NCBI RefSeq assembly: GCF_000426225.1 | Contig: NZ_AUEY01000032.1 | Coordinates: 1-41,681 of the forward strand | Origin: Desulforegula conservatrix Mb1Pa | GTDB taxonomy: Bacteria; Desulfobacterota; Desulfobacteria; Desulfobacterales; Desulforegulaceae | Direction: 5' to 3' | DNA: 41,681 bases | Shown: in pieces, positions 7,922 to 16,261 of the stretch | How the letters are laid out: each line of letters starts with the position of its first letter | Position numbering within the stretch: the stretch's first letter is position 1 | The notes under the pieces: model-generated | The model's database searches: none | What the model was told of the DNA's origin: nothing | Seen by the model: only the letters and a program-made list of their open reading frames with translations | Program-made: the position numbers and the translations under genes

Positions 7922-8653
7922 ATGAAAATAGTTGCTGTAATACCTTCGAGGTACGGATCAACAAGATTTCCGGGGAAACCACTTGCAGAGATATGCGGAA
8001 TACCTCTGATCCAGAGAGTTTATGAGAACTGCATGAAGTCAGGGGCCGTTGATGCTGTCGTTGTTGCAACTGACGATCAGAGAATAGCTGACGCTGTTTC
8101 CGGTTTCGGAGGCAGATTCATGATGACTGGTGAGGAAAACAGGAGTGGATCAGATAGGGCCGCAGAGACCGGAAGAAAGCTTGGACTTTCTGATGAAGAC
8201 ATTATCGTCAATGTCCAGGGGGATCAGCCACTTGTTCATCCTGACTGCATAAGGGATGTGATCCAGCCTCTTCTCGAAGACAGAACCCTCGACATGAGCA
8301 CCCTTGTTTTTAAGATTGTAGATGAAAGGGAAATAACAGATCCAAAGGATGTTAAGACCGTTTTTGACAATAACGGTATGGCCCTCTATTTTTCAAGAGC
8401 TACTATTCCTTTTCCAAGAGACCCTGGAACAAAATGTGATTTTTACAAGCATCTTGGTGTTTATGCCTATTCCATGAAATTTCTTGAGTCATTCTGCAAG
8501 CTGCCAGAGGGTATTCTTGAAAACATTGAAAAGCTTGAGCAGCTCAGGGCAATAGAGTATGGCTATAAAATTAAGACGGTCATCACTGAGCATGATTCAC
8601 CGGAAGTCGATCTTCCTGAGGACATTGTAAGGATAGAGAAAATTTTGTCATAA
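7922..8653 (+). CDS. kdsB: 3-deoxy-manno-octulosonate cytidylyltransferase
   Basis: KdsB activates KDO with CTP to CMP-KDO for the inner core of lipopolysaccharide, so the organism has an LPS-bearing outer membrane. The 243-residue protein begins with I-P-S-R-Y-G-S-T-R-F-P-G-K-P-L, the nucleotide-binding signature, followed by V-V-A-T-D-D and V-N-V-Q-G-D-Q-P-L, the metal and substrate loops. H-L-G-V-Y-A-Y and L-E-Q-L-R-A-I-E-Y-G-Y complete the family pattern. Length is normal. The ATG is preceded by AGGAG at suitable distance. It stands alone between the fmdB-type and trmO genes. Confidence 0.96.
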   Translation: MKIVAVIPSRYGSTRFPGKPLAEICGIPLIQRVYENCMKSGAVDAVVVATDDQRIADAVSGFGGRFMMTGEENRSGSDRAAETGRKLGLSDEDIIVNVQGDQPLVHPDCIRDVIQPLLEDRTLDMSTLVFKIVDEREITDPKDVKTVFDNNGMALYFSRATIPFPRDPGTKCDFYKHLGVYAYSMKFLESFCKLPEGILENIEKLEQLRAIEYGYKIKTVITEHDSPEVDLPEDIVRIEKILS

Positions 8654-8672
8654 TTTGACAGGTTTTGACTTT

Positions 8673-8696
8673 GGCGGGGTTGCTTTTAGCTCCGCC
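8673..8696. terminator. Hairpin between convergent kdsB and trmO
   Basis: GGCGGGG (8673-8679) pairs with CTCCGCC (8690-8696) through seven pairs including one G-U, around a T-rich 10-base loop. It lies in the 46-base gap between two convergent genes. No clear T-run follows on either strand, so terminator function is tentative. Confidence 0.4.
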
Positions 8697-8699
8697 GGT

Positions 8700-9413
8700 T
8701 CATTCTCTTATTATGTCTTTGACCTGAATAAAGCCGTTTTCAGCTTCCCATAATATATTAAATCCGCAAACTCGAAGCGCGTAGTCTTTTTTAGTGTTTT
8801 TAGACGAATGGTAAGCCGGTCTTGGGTCCTGGGAAAGAATCTCTACAAGAAAATCCCTGAATAAGCCATTCCCATTCCAGGTTATTCGCCCGCATTTTTC
8901 TTCGGCTTCCTTTGAAAAAAAAATTTCCATATTCGCCTGGGGAGAGTCTGGGGCGAAACCACCGACTGCATTCTGGATTGAATCAGTATAAGGGATATAG
9001 GGTTTGATATCGATAACCGGAGTTTCGTGGAGAAAGTCACCGCCTGATACAAGGAGTATTTTTTTGCCTTCGGATAATTTCCACCCCTCGTTTTTGACCG
9101 CAGAAATACCTATGGGATTTGGTCTGTAAGGTGATCTTGTGGCAAATACCCCAAGCCTTTTGTTGCCCCCTTCCCTTGGGGGTCTGACCGTCGCTTTCCA
9201 TTCGTTTCTTTTTATCCTGTCGAATATAAAAAGAATCCAGACATGTGAGAAACCTTCTAACCCTCTGAAAGCCTCATCCTGGGTATAGGGATCGAAAAAG
9301 TCTATTTCAAAAATAGCTGATTTTACAATTCCTGGCTGCCTTGGTATTCCGAATTTTTCTTTAAACGGGGAATTGATAATGCCTATTGGAGACATGGTTA
9401 TAGGAAATGACAT
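8700..9413 (-). CDS. trmO: tRNA (N6-threonylcarbamoyladenosine(37)-N6)-methyltransferase
   Basis: TrmO methylates t6A37 to m6t6A37 in certain tRNAs using S-adenosylmethionine. The 237-residue protein has the TsaA/YaeB fold signatures: I-G-I-I-N-S-P-F-K-E-K-F-G-I-P-R-Q-P near the start, L-E-G-F-S-H-V-W-I-L-F-I-F, V-F-A-T-R-S-P-Y-R-P-N-P-I-G, and the C-terminal D-P-R-P-A-Y-H. The length equals that of the two-domain enzymobacterial form, so the small C-terminal domain is present. The start has a weak ribosome site; Met7 is a possible alternative. TsaB, needed for making the t6A substrate, is encoded at 18745. Confidence 0.93.
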   Translation of the reverse strand: MSFPITMSPIGIINSPFKEKFGIPRQPGIVKSAIFEIDFFDPYTQDEAFRGLEGFSHVWILFIFDRIKRNEWKATVRPPREGGNKRLGVFATRSPYRPNPIGISAVKNEGWKLSEGKKILLVSGGDFLHETPVIDIKPYIPYTDSIQNAVGGFAPDSPQANMEIFFSKEAEEKCGRITWNGNGLFRDFLVEILSQDPRPAYHSSKNTKKDYALRVCGFNILWEAENGFIQVKDIIRE

Positions 9414-9603
9414 ATTTATTCATGGATGAGCACAATTCTCAGCCTTATTTCTGAAGCAATTGTCCGCACACCCTTAAATCCTTAAAATATTTGGGTTATT
9501 GAGGCACGTTATCATAGATAATGACGGCCTTCGGAGCGCGACCCGCCGCCAGGGGGAAATCTAATCTTTGATTTCAGGAATAATTACAAATTATTTAAAA
9601 AAA

Positions 9604-10722
9604 TCAGCAGATTCCAATACTATGTTGGCCAACTTTAGATTTTTGAGATGGAGCCGGTTCAATTTCCACAAGATTTCTGCCAGCGTTTTTTGCCCTGTAA
9701 AGGGCTTCATCGGCCCTTGAAAGGACAGATTCATAGTTTTCACCGGCAATATACTGGCTGACACCTATTGATATTGTTATGGAAAAATCTCCTGAACAAT
9801 TCTGAAATTTGATCGCTGAAACAATATTTCTTATACGTTCAGCGCATATTGCGGCATCTTTCAGGTTCGGGTACGCAAGTACGAGTATGAATTCTTCTCC
9901 TCCATACCTTGCTATATGATCCTCTGCCCTGAGATTCTTGTGGATTGCGGTTGCAAGTGTCCTCAGAACCTCATCACCCTTTAAATGGCCATATGTATCG
10001 TTTACGCATTTAAAATGATCGACATCTATTATGCATACTGAAAAAGCTTCTCCTCCTCTGTCTGCGAGGGCTTTTTCCCTGGCAAGGATGTCCATCAGAC
10101 TTCTGCGGTTATTAACCCCTGTGAGCTCATCAAAGATGACCATTCTTTCAATAATCGATTTGGCCCTGTTTATTCTTACCCTAAGGCCGTTGATATATGC
10201 TCCTAATGCAGAAAACCACGGGATTATGATACCCAGAACGATTATATTCATTATTTCAATTTTCAGATTAATGGATGCGGGTCTCTGAATCATCAGGGCA
10301 AGAATGACGCCTGAATAGCAGACAAGAACAAGGGCAGCCATTAAAAGAAACTGCCTGTAGTTCAGTTTGAACATCCCAAAGACAAATATGACAAGAAAAA
10401 GGGTCAGAAATACTCCCCTTGCCTCGTCCGTATAATACATTATGACCATGCCCCATACTATCGCAGCTATCATTTGGAAAAGGGTCAGACTTGGGTCTTT
10501 GAATCTCTTGTTCAGGCCTGTTGTTATTAATACAAACACTGAAACATTTATAACTAATATGAGACAAAGAAGAACCGTCAGCATAGCCGGGGTTACCCGG
10601 AAAAGGCCGTGGAAAAATGAAAAAAGACCAAGCGCAACCCATAGCAGATAAGTTCCTCCTGCCATGAAGAAGCGTTTGAGACGTATTTCCTGTTTTTTGT
10701 CTTTTGGAAAAATTTTGAACAT
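9604..10722 (-). CDS. Membrane-bound diguanylate cyclase with six-helix sensor
   Basis: The 372-residue protein has about six hydrophobic segments between residues 20 and 178, then a GGDEF domain from about 190 to 355. The active site G-G-E-E-F is at 274-278 and D-V-D-H-F-K-C-V-N-D-T-Y-G-H precedes it, so c-di-GMP synthesis is expected. R-A-E-D at 265-268 lies five residues before the active site, the position of the RxxD product-inhibition site. The membrane domain is MASE-like but I cannot name its subtype. It is a single gene; a short family 2-like remnant (GAGCGCGACCCGCC) lies downstream around 9533-9550. Confidence 0.88.
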   Translation of the reverse strand: MFKIFPKDKKQEIRLKRFFMAGGTYLLWVALGLFSFFHGLFRVTPAMLTVLLCLILVINVSVFVLITTGLNKRFKDPSLTLFQMIAAIVWGMVIMYYTDEARGVFLTLFLVIFVFGMFKLNYRQFLLMAALVLVCYSGVILALMIQRPASINLKIEIMNIIVLGIIIPWFSALGAYINGLRVRINRAKSIIERMVIFDELTGVNNRRSLMDILAREKALADRGGEAFSVCIIDVDHFKCVNDTYGHLKGDEVLRTLATAIHKNLRAEDHIARYGGEEFILVLAYPNLKDAAICAERIRNIVSAIKFQNCSGDFSITISIGVSQYIAGENYESVLSRADEALYRAKNAGRNLVEIEPAPSQKSKVGQHSIGIC

Positions 10723-11103
10723 TATGAATGCACCCTTAGCTTTATTTGCATGGGCATATTATTCGAAGAAAAGCGGCAAGTCAAATGACAAATTGTGTTT
10801 ATTGCAGGAATAACAACATGATATGGTATTTGATTTGTGTGATAATCCGTGTAAACATTGTTATTTCAGGCGCTTGCTGTTTACTATTTTTTATTTTCTA
10901 TCGCCTGAAAAGTAAAAAGGCGATTCATTGCGAATCGCCTCAAAACTGGAGGGAGGGCTTGGGGATTTATTCAGGGGCTTTCTTTATAGCCAATATATAT
11001 CCCTCAGTTGTTCAAGTCCATAGGATGAAAAACTCATTTTGCCGGGAAAAAATCTTATGCCTGAAGGGATTTCCCTAATCTTGCCGTGTTCAGCCCTAAT
11101 TGC
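10723..11103. other. Intergenic region between cyclase and elbB genes
   Basis: No credible gene is seen in these 381 bases. An open frame on the plus strand (10746-11078) has no ribosome site and an unlikely composition. The minus-strand terminator at 10918-10940 is the only structured element recognised. The upstream part should hold the promoter of the cyclase gene on the minus strand. Confidence 0.5.
10918..10940 (-). terminator. Intrinsic terminator downstream of elbB
   Basis: AGGCGATTC and GAATCGCCT form a perfect 9-bp stem around ATTGC. On the minus strand it is followed by TTTTTACTTTT. It lies about 165 bases past the elbB stop on the same strand. Confidence 0.65.
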
Positions 11104-11766
11104 TCAAGAGCATAGCCAAAGGACAGCTTCCACAAGTTTGTCTATCCCCTTGTAAACATCCTTGATCCCAGGCCCGAGCATATATGCAGGTGTTGAGACT
11201 ATTTTATTCTTATGATCAACGTGAATGCCGTCGACCGCACATTTTATATGCTTTCCACCCATGGCCTCAATCTCAGCAGATGTTTTTTTGCAGTCTCCAA
11301 TGGTTACCTCAGGGCTTATATCGCTTAAAGCCATGACAACAGTCTTGGGTGCTATGCAGATCGATCCAATGGGTTTTCCCTGGTCATGAATATTTCTGAT
11401 TAAACCCTTAATCTCAGGGAGCAGCTCGAGCTGCCTTGGATTCTGGATGCTTCTATCCGTGAAGTTCAAAGTCGCCCCGCTTCCGCCTGGTAGAATCAGT
11501 GCGTCTATTTCATTCGGTGATACGTCCTTGACATCTTTGATTCTGCCCCTCGCTATTCTTGCGGATTCTTTAAGGACATTTCTTTTTTCATTTTCATTCT
11601 TGCCGGAAATATAATTGATTACTCTGGCCTGATCCACATCAGGTGCCATGCATATGGCTTCAATGCCCCTAAGATCAAGTGCGAGCAGTGTAAGTACGGC
11701 TTCATTGATTTCTGCGCCATCGCGAAACCCACATCCTGACAGAAGAACCCCGAATTTTTTTTTCAT
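11104..11766 (-). CDS. elbB: Isoprenoid biosynthesis glyoxalase ElbB-like, DJ-1/PfpI family
   Basis: The 220-residue product has the ElbB opening K-F-G-V-L-L-S-G-C-G-F-R-D-G-A-E-I-N-E, the loop L-I-L-P-G-G-S-G-A and the nucleophile-elbow region I-G-S-I-C-I-A-P, whose Cys is the expected active residue. Length matches E. coli ElbB (about 217). ElbB has glyoxalase activity in vitro and was linked genetically to isoprenoid formation; its physiological role is not firmly known. The ATG at 11766 is chosen because AAGGAGGGG sits just upstream; a longer frame to 11835 adds 23 residues without a ribosome site. It is divergent from the CheX-type gene at 11906. Confidence 0.9.
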   Translation of the reverse strand: MKKKFGVLLSGCGFRDGAEINEAVLTLLALDLRGIEAICMAPDVDQARVINYISGKNENEKRNVLKESARIARGRIKDVKDVSPNEIDALILPGGSGATLNFTDRSIQNPRQLELLPEIKGLIRNIHDQGKPIGSICIAPKTVVMALSDISPEVTIGDCKKTSAEIEAMGGKHIKCAVDGIHVDHKNKIVSTPAYMLGPGIKDVYKGIDKLVEAVLWLCS

Positions 11767-11905
11767 CACCCCTCCTTCATAAGCTGCGAATACATGAATC
11801 CATAATAATATCTTTGGGAACGATGTGATTTGCATAAAAAAAATAATTGTTTTTAATTATGGCAAGGATTAATCTGTTGAATCTAATACCTCAAAAGGGG
11901 ACTTC

Positions 11906-12361
11906 ATGGAAGCATCTATTGTTAATACTGTTATCGAATCAGCTTTGCATATCCTGGGAGTGACAGCCAATCTTACCCCAAAGCTTAACAGGCCTTTTAG
12001 CAAAAAGAGCAGGTATGCTCCAGGAGATATATCAGGACTTATATCTGTAAAAGGAGATATAGAAGGGTCTATATCCATAACTTTTACCGAAAAATGCATT
12101 CTGTCAGTCGTTTCTGCCATGTTTTCCGAAGAGATTACAGAGTTAAACAATGATGTAAAAGATGCCGCCGGCGAGCTTACAAACATGATCGCAGGCAGAA
12201 TCAATACAAAATTTGCTGAAATGGGAAAGAAGTGCCGGGCAGAAATGAAAGAAGTCAGGATGGACAAAAATCATCTATTGGAACATCTTCCCGAAAAGCA
12301 GGTCTTTTCAATTCCCTTTGAAGGTGGGGCAGGATATTTCAATCTGGAGATCTGTATTTAG
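11906..12361 (+). CDS. CheX-type CheY-P phosphatase family protein
   Basis: The 151-residue protein contains D-A-A-G-E-L-T-N-M-I-A-G-R-I-N near residues 86-100, the ExxN phosphatase helix of CheX, and the preceding G-S-I-S-I-T-F strand and M-F-S segment usual in the family. CheX dephosphorylates CheY-like receivers. The ATG has an AGGGG ribosome site. It stands alone but converges on the cheY-cheC-GGDEF operon, so both phosphatase types lie within 3 kb of one CheY. No CheA or chemoreceptor gene is in the window. The partner receiver is inferred from proximity. Confidence 0.85.
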   Translation: MEASIVNTVIESALHILGVTANLTPKLNRPFSKKSRYAPGDISGLISVKGDIEGSISITFTEKCILSVVSAMFSEEITELNNDVKDAAGELTNMIAGRINTKFAEMGKKCRAEMKEVRMDKNHLLEHLPEKQVFSIPFEGGAGYFNLEICI

Positions 12362-12439
12362 GTTTTCAGCTTATTTATGCTGATATCAATTAGGCCTGCT
12401 TGCTCATTTTAATGACCTATCAGGTATCTTAATCCAATA

Positions 12440-14020
12440 TCAATCTTTTCTGTGCGGTTCGGATGCCAGAAGTCTGAACGGCAGAATCTGATCAGACACT
12501 TCCGCAAGTTCAGACAACGCTTTTACAACATTATTAAAACAGCTTGTATGTGAATATGATTGGGAAAGGCTCTGGTTGATCTGGCCTGTAAGTTTTATAA
12601 GAAGGTTTCTTTCTTTCATTTTATCTGGTGATGCTTCAAGAATGATACTTAGAGCTATGCCCACCCCGGCAGATGCCGCGCAGATTCCTGAAAATCCGCA
12701 GCTTCCGTAAGGAATTGACTTGCCCCTTTCGAGTCCTGTCTTTATCTGGGTCTCGGAGATATTGCCTCCAAGGTTTCGGTATGTGGTCAGGATTACAGCC
12801 GGCACGAGCAGATGATACGCAGGGCTGCATACCGCTATGGCAGCTTGACCTATAATTGTTTCAAGAAGAACGATCATGTCTTTTTCTTCTGTGGTCAGGC
12901 AGATATTTTGAATTAGGGTTGCTATCCTTTTATTCTGGCAGGAATCACACACTGAATGTCCGTTTCCGCATTGAACAACTGCGACCCTGGCTTTTTTGCA
13001 TATATCGCATTTTGTGCTGACAGGATTATCCTTGAAGTGAAGAGGGGAGCCGCATTTCGGACATCCCTGGTCATGCGTTATTGAATCCTGCTCATTATTC
13101 TCGATTAATTCAGGGAGGCTGTTGCCGCTTGTTACCTTATTTCTTCCGGTTTCCTTGGAAACATAAAGAGCTTTATCTGCTCTTTTGAAGAAGCTGTCAG
13201 GGGTGTCCTTGTCCGGTAATAGTTCTGCTACGCCCTGGCTGACTGTTATTCTGATGGATGTGTCATTGTAGTTGAAGTAGGAGTCCTCAATCAGAAGCCT
13301 TATCGACTCTCCTAATTTGACCGCCTCATTGTTGCATGTCTCAGGCAAAAGGCAGCAGAATTCTTCTCCTCCGTATCTTGCAAATAAATCAACCGACCTG
13401 ATTCTGTTTCTGATTTTTTCAGCAAAATTTTTGAGAATGAAATCGCCTCCAAGATGGCCGTATGTGTCATTCACCTGCTTGAAAAAATCTATGTCAAAAA
13501 CTATGATGCTGAGAGGTCTGTGATAGCGGGCATGGCGATCGAATTCCTCCTTGAGCCTGTTTTCAAAGAATCGTCTGTTGTATGATCCGGTAAGGGCATC
13601 CGTTACACTCAGTTTTCTGTTCTCAAGTTCGGACGCAGCCAGTTCTGTGACGTCGTATACTATTATATAAAGATATCTGTAACGGCCTTCGGCGTCATGG
13701 AGAGGGCCCATGGTGCATCTTTGCTGCATGAATTCAAACCCCGTCTTGATATGTCTGGGGGTCATTGGGAAAAGGAATTTATGGAGTTTCTGGGACATGA
13801 ATACTACATTTTTAAATTTAAAAACCGATTTTGTGTTTCTTATGAATCCGGGGCTTTCTTTGAGATGCGGATAAAAATCAAATAATGGTTTGTTTGAAAT
13901 TTCCGAGGCCTTGATTCCGCTGAATTTTTCCATCCAGGGATTCCATTTGATGACCGAGTAATCCTCATCTATAATAACAACACCATTATCGACAATGTCC
14001 AGAAGCTGATCAGCAATCAT
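12440..14020 (-). CDS. PAS-GGDEF diguanylate cyclase fused to a DUF5714-like domain
   Basis: The 526-residue protein has a PAS-like sensor (about 1-125), a GGDEF domain (about 135-300) and a C-terminal DUF5714-like domain (about 315-526). The active site G-G-E-E-F is at 217-221 and R-S-V-D lies five residues before it as an inhibitory site. The last part starts with C-P-K-C and continues C-D-I-C, C-G-N-G-H-S-V-C-D-S-C, then I-P-Y-G-S-C-G-F-S-G-I-C-A-A and G-V-G-I-A, all DUF5714-like. Two usual family features are altered: H-G-P-E-H-H is C-S-P-A-Y-H and the terminal P-R-C-C-K-R is lost. The start ATG shares its A with the cheC stop (TAATG). What DUF5714 does is unknown. Confidence 0.8.
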   Translation of the reverse strand: MIADQLLDIVDNGVVIIDEDYSVIKWNPWMEKFSGIKASEISNKPLFDFYPHLKESPGFIRNTKSVFKFKNVVFMSQKLHKFLFPMTPRHIKTGFEFMQQRCTMGPLHDAEGRYRYLYIIVYDVTELAASELENRKLSVTDALTGSYNRRFFENRLKEEFDRHARYHRPLSIIVFDIDFFKQVNDTYGHLGGDFILKNFAEKIRNRIRSVDLFARYGGEEFCCLLPETCNNEAVKLGESIRLLIEDSYFNYNDTSIRITVSQGVAELLPDKDTPDSFFKRADKALYVSKETGRNKVTSGNSLPELIENNEQDSITHDQGCPKCGSPLHFKDNPVSTKCDICKKARVAVVQCGNGHSVCDSCQNKRIATLIQNICLTTEEKDMIVLLETIIGQAAIAVCSPAYHLLVPAVILTTYRNLGGNISETQIKTGLERGKSIPYGSCGFSGICAASAGVGIALSIILEASPDKMKERNLLIKLTGQINQSLSQSYSHTSCFNNVVKALSELAEVSDQILPFRLLASEPHRKD

Positions 14021-14661
14021 TAATATTGCTCCATAAATCCGATTAAAGCCTGCCTGAGCCATTCCATAGATTCATCGTTTGTGAGGATAAAAAGAAGTCC
14101 GTTAACATTTTTCTTTTCAAACTCGAATACTGCTTTAAGGACTATGGCTGTCTGATCTTCGCCAAATGAGTCAGCAAGATATGAGAATTCGTTATCGCTG
14201 TCGAGTATAGTCTGGGGTGGCGAGTAGGTTACAAATGTTCTTAAAAGGTCTGAAATTTTACCGACACAAGCGCCTATCAGAATATTACCGACCTCCATGA
14301 GAACTTCATGCTGTAGAGTCTGCAATGGACGATCATCCAGGGTGTCCTCACTTGAAAACCCGTTGTCCAGGATATGAACAAGATCTCTGTCCGTTTTCCC
14401 AGGAAAGACAAGCACTCCCGAACCTTTGAAATCCCCCCAGAACTTTTGTTCCACAACGCTGCTGATGGATTCCTTTATTATGTTTGTCTGGATGTAAACG
14501 GGAAGTTCTTTGGCCCTCATTACCTGGACTTCCGGGACGTTCATATGAACGTAGATGTCGATTACCTGGACAAGCTCCTCGGTCGCGCTGCCAAAAGCAA
14601 TATTCATGATTTCCTGGAGGATGTCTTTTTCCTCGTCAGAAAGGATTGGCTGATCTGTCAT
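14020..14661 (-). CDS. cheC: CheC-type CheY-P phosphatase
   Basis: The 213-residue protein carries both CheC active helices: I-L-Q-E-I-M-N-I-A-F-G-S-A near residue 14 and V-L-M-E-V-G-N-I-L-I-G-A near 119, each with the ExxN pattern that positions water for receiver dephosphorylation. The length fits CheC rather than the shorter CheX. It overlaps both neighbours by one base in TAATG junctions, so it is translated with the upstream cheY-like receiver, which is its likely substrate. CheD, the usual CheC partner, is absent here. Gene symbol is by family; a chemotaxis role is not shown. Confidence 0.85.
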   Translation of the reverse strand: MTDQPILSDEEKDILQEIMNIAFGSATEELVQVIDIYVHMNVPEVQVMRAKELPVYIQTNIIKESISSVVEQKFWGDFKGSGVLVFPGKTDRDLVHILDNGFSSEDTLDDRPLQTLQHEVLMEVGNILIGACVGKISDLLRTFVTYSPPQTILDSDNEFSYLADSFGEDQTAIVLKAVFEFEKKNVNGLLFILTNDESMEWLRQALIGFMEQY

Positions 14662-15050
14662 TATTGTTTCTCCCCCAGTTTGCTTAGATAATTGGAGGCT
14701 TTTTCAAGTGTATCTGCTATGGACTGCTTCTGTGCAGGCTTTTTAAGGACAGTGTATGCTCCGCTTTCCATGACGCTTGATATTGATTTAGGCTGGATAT
14801 CTGCGGTAAGAACAACAACAACAGCCGAAGGTTTGAACTTTTTGATTTCTTTAAGAGCTTCGTAACCACTCAGCACAGGCATGGTAAGATCCATGAATGT
14901 CAGGTCAGGCTCAAATACCTTGAAAGTTTCAACCCCTTTCTGGCCGTCCGAAGCTTCCATTATTTCATAGGAATCATTATTGGGTATGCTTGATCTCAGC
15001 ATTTTTCTTGCTATTGGGGAGTCATCAACAATGAGTATTTTTTTGATCAT
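14661..15050 (-). CDS. CheY-like single-domain response regulator
   Basis: The 129-residue protein is one receiver domain: acidic pair I-V-D-D-S near residue 8, phospho-acceptor Asp in F-M-D-L-T-M-P near 54, Thr in V-V-V-L-T-A near 82, and Lys in V-L-K-K-P near 104. No output domain is present. It starts the cheY-cheC-PAS/GGDEF/DUF5714 operon and joins cheC by a TAATG overlap. The cognate kinase is not next to it; the hybrid kinase at 33768 is a possible but unproven source of phosphate. Confidence 0.92.
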   Translation of the reverse strand: MIKKILIVDDSPIARKMLRSSIPNNDSYEIMEASDGQKGVETFKVFEPDLTFMDLTMPVLSGYEALKEIKKFKPSAVVVVLTADIQPKSISSVMESGAYTVLKKPAQKQSIADTLEKASNYLSKLGEKQ

Positions 15051-15112
15051 ATTTATTCTTTTTACCTCAAAACAGGTTGGTGACGGATTTAAAGAGCCAC
15101 ATTATGATGCTA

Positions 15113-15889
15113 TCATCGCATAAAACTGAAATACCAGTTTATAAGCTGATTACCGAAAAAAAGATGTATGACTGCGCCAATAGAAAGAAAGGGGCCAAAA
15201 GGTATGGCCAGTTTCAGATCCTTTTTCCTTTTAAAAATCATTGTCCCTATTCCTGCAATCGTTCCACTGATCGACGACAGCAGAACTGTCAGGACGACTC
15301 CTTTTATTCCTGTAAGCGCACCAATCATTGCAAGCAATTTTATGTCCCCGCCTCCCATCCCTTCTTTCCCTGTCAGAAGTGCGTAAATCAGGGCTACGGA
15401 GTAAAGACTCCCACCTCCGGCAAGTAGTCCTATGATTGCTTGTAAAGGTGTCATTCCAGGTATAAAAAATGATGCGGCAAGCACTGCGATTGGGATCCCC
15501 GGCAGGGTAATCGCATTTGGAATTATTCTATAATCTATATCAATGAATGTTATTACAATCAAGGACGATATAAAAATAAAATAAACAATTGCAGAACCGG
15601 CCGTATCGAAATATACCCATGTTGCTACAGCCATCATTCCGGTCAGAAACTCAATGGCCGGATATTTGGCAGATATTGATGTTCTGCATTTCCGGCATTT
15701 GCCTCTCAGGATCAGATAACTGATTATGGGGATATTATCATAGAATCTGATTGGTTCTTTACATCCTGGGCATGATGAGGGCGGAGTTACGACGGAAATG
15801 TTCAGGGGTATTCTGTATATGCATACGTTTAAAAAGCTGCCTATACAGGCTCCGAAGGCAAAGGCCATTAAAATAATGATTAAATCCAT
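15113..15889 (-). CDS. pilD: Prepilin peptidase / N-methyltransferase
   Basis: This inner-membrane aspartyl protease cleaves and methylates type IV prepilins and type II secretion pseudopilins. The 258-residue protein has about seven hydrophobic segments, the N-terminal G-S-F-L-N-V motif, the cytoplasmic zinc site S-C-P-G-C-K and K-C-R-K-C-R, the first catalytic Asp region D-I-D-Y-R-I-I-P-N, and the second G-M-G-G-G-D-I-K-L. All essentials are present. No pilin or secretion genes adjoin it, so substrates must be encoded elsewhere. It is transcribed towards the cheY operon with a 62-base gap. Confidence 0.95.
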   Translation of the reverse strand: MDLIIILMAFAFGACIGSFLNVCIYRIPLNISVVTPPSSCPGCKEPIRFYDNIPIISYLILRGKCRKCRTSISAKYPAIEFLTGMMAVATWVYFDTAGSAIVYFIFISSLIVITFIDIDYRIIPNAITLPGIPIAVLAASFFIPGMTPLQAIIGLLAGGGSLYSVALIYALLTGKEGMGGGDIKLLAMIGALTGIKGVVLTVLLSSISGTIAGIGTMIFKRKKDLKLAIPFGPFLSIGAVIHLFFGNQLINWYFSFMR

Positions 15890-16172
15890 TGATAATTCAA
15901 TTCATAAATTTTTAGTTGCTAAAGAAGTTTCGAGCCGGTTTTTTTGAGGGAACAAATGCTTGCTTAATGCTTATTTTCAAGATTTTAAAAAAGTTTAGCT
16001 CGAATTATTCAACTGGCGGCGCACTGAAAACTATAGGTTTTTGCTGTTTCATTAGGATTTTGAGTACGACGCTTGCTTTTTTTTGTTACTGAATAAAAGC
16101 TGCTCTAACGCGCTATTTTCTTATGAATACTTGTAATGGACTTTTATGTCACTAAAAAAATAGATATTCATG
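15890..16172. other. Intergenic region between pilD and lon
   Basis: The gap between the divergent pilD and lon genes is about 370 bases and AT-rich. I see no gene in it. A candidate lon promoter is listed separately at 16173-16200. A CGAGCCGG followed by seven T residues around 15932 has no clear hairpin partner. Confidence 0.5.
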
Positions 16173-16200
16173 TTGCGCAGTTCAAATAGTGCTTTATAAT
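16173..16200 (+). promoter_or_regulatory. Candidate sigma-70 promoter of lon
   Basis: TTGCGC (16173-16178) and a perfect TATAAT (16195-16200) are 16 bases apart, about 60 bases before the lon start. No heat-shock sigma-32 style CTTGAA/CCCCAT pair was seen. The call rests on the -10 match. Confidence 0.5.
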
Positions 16201-16261
16201 TCACCAAAGAATAATTTTTAAAAATATACCGGTCTGTTTTTTGGACAGGCAAGGAGTCAAG

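Noticed and set aside
10746-11078. Plus-strand 110-codon open frame with a hydrophobic middle
   Set aside because: No ribosome site, it crosses the elbB terminator hairpin, and its composition is not protein-like.
10985-11103. Open stretch in frame directly after the elbB stop that reads like a protein tail (S-F-S-S-Y-G-L-E-Q-L-R-D-I-Y-W-L)
   Set aside because: ElbB is already full length at 220 residues and the stretch has no start of its own; probably chance or a very old remnant.
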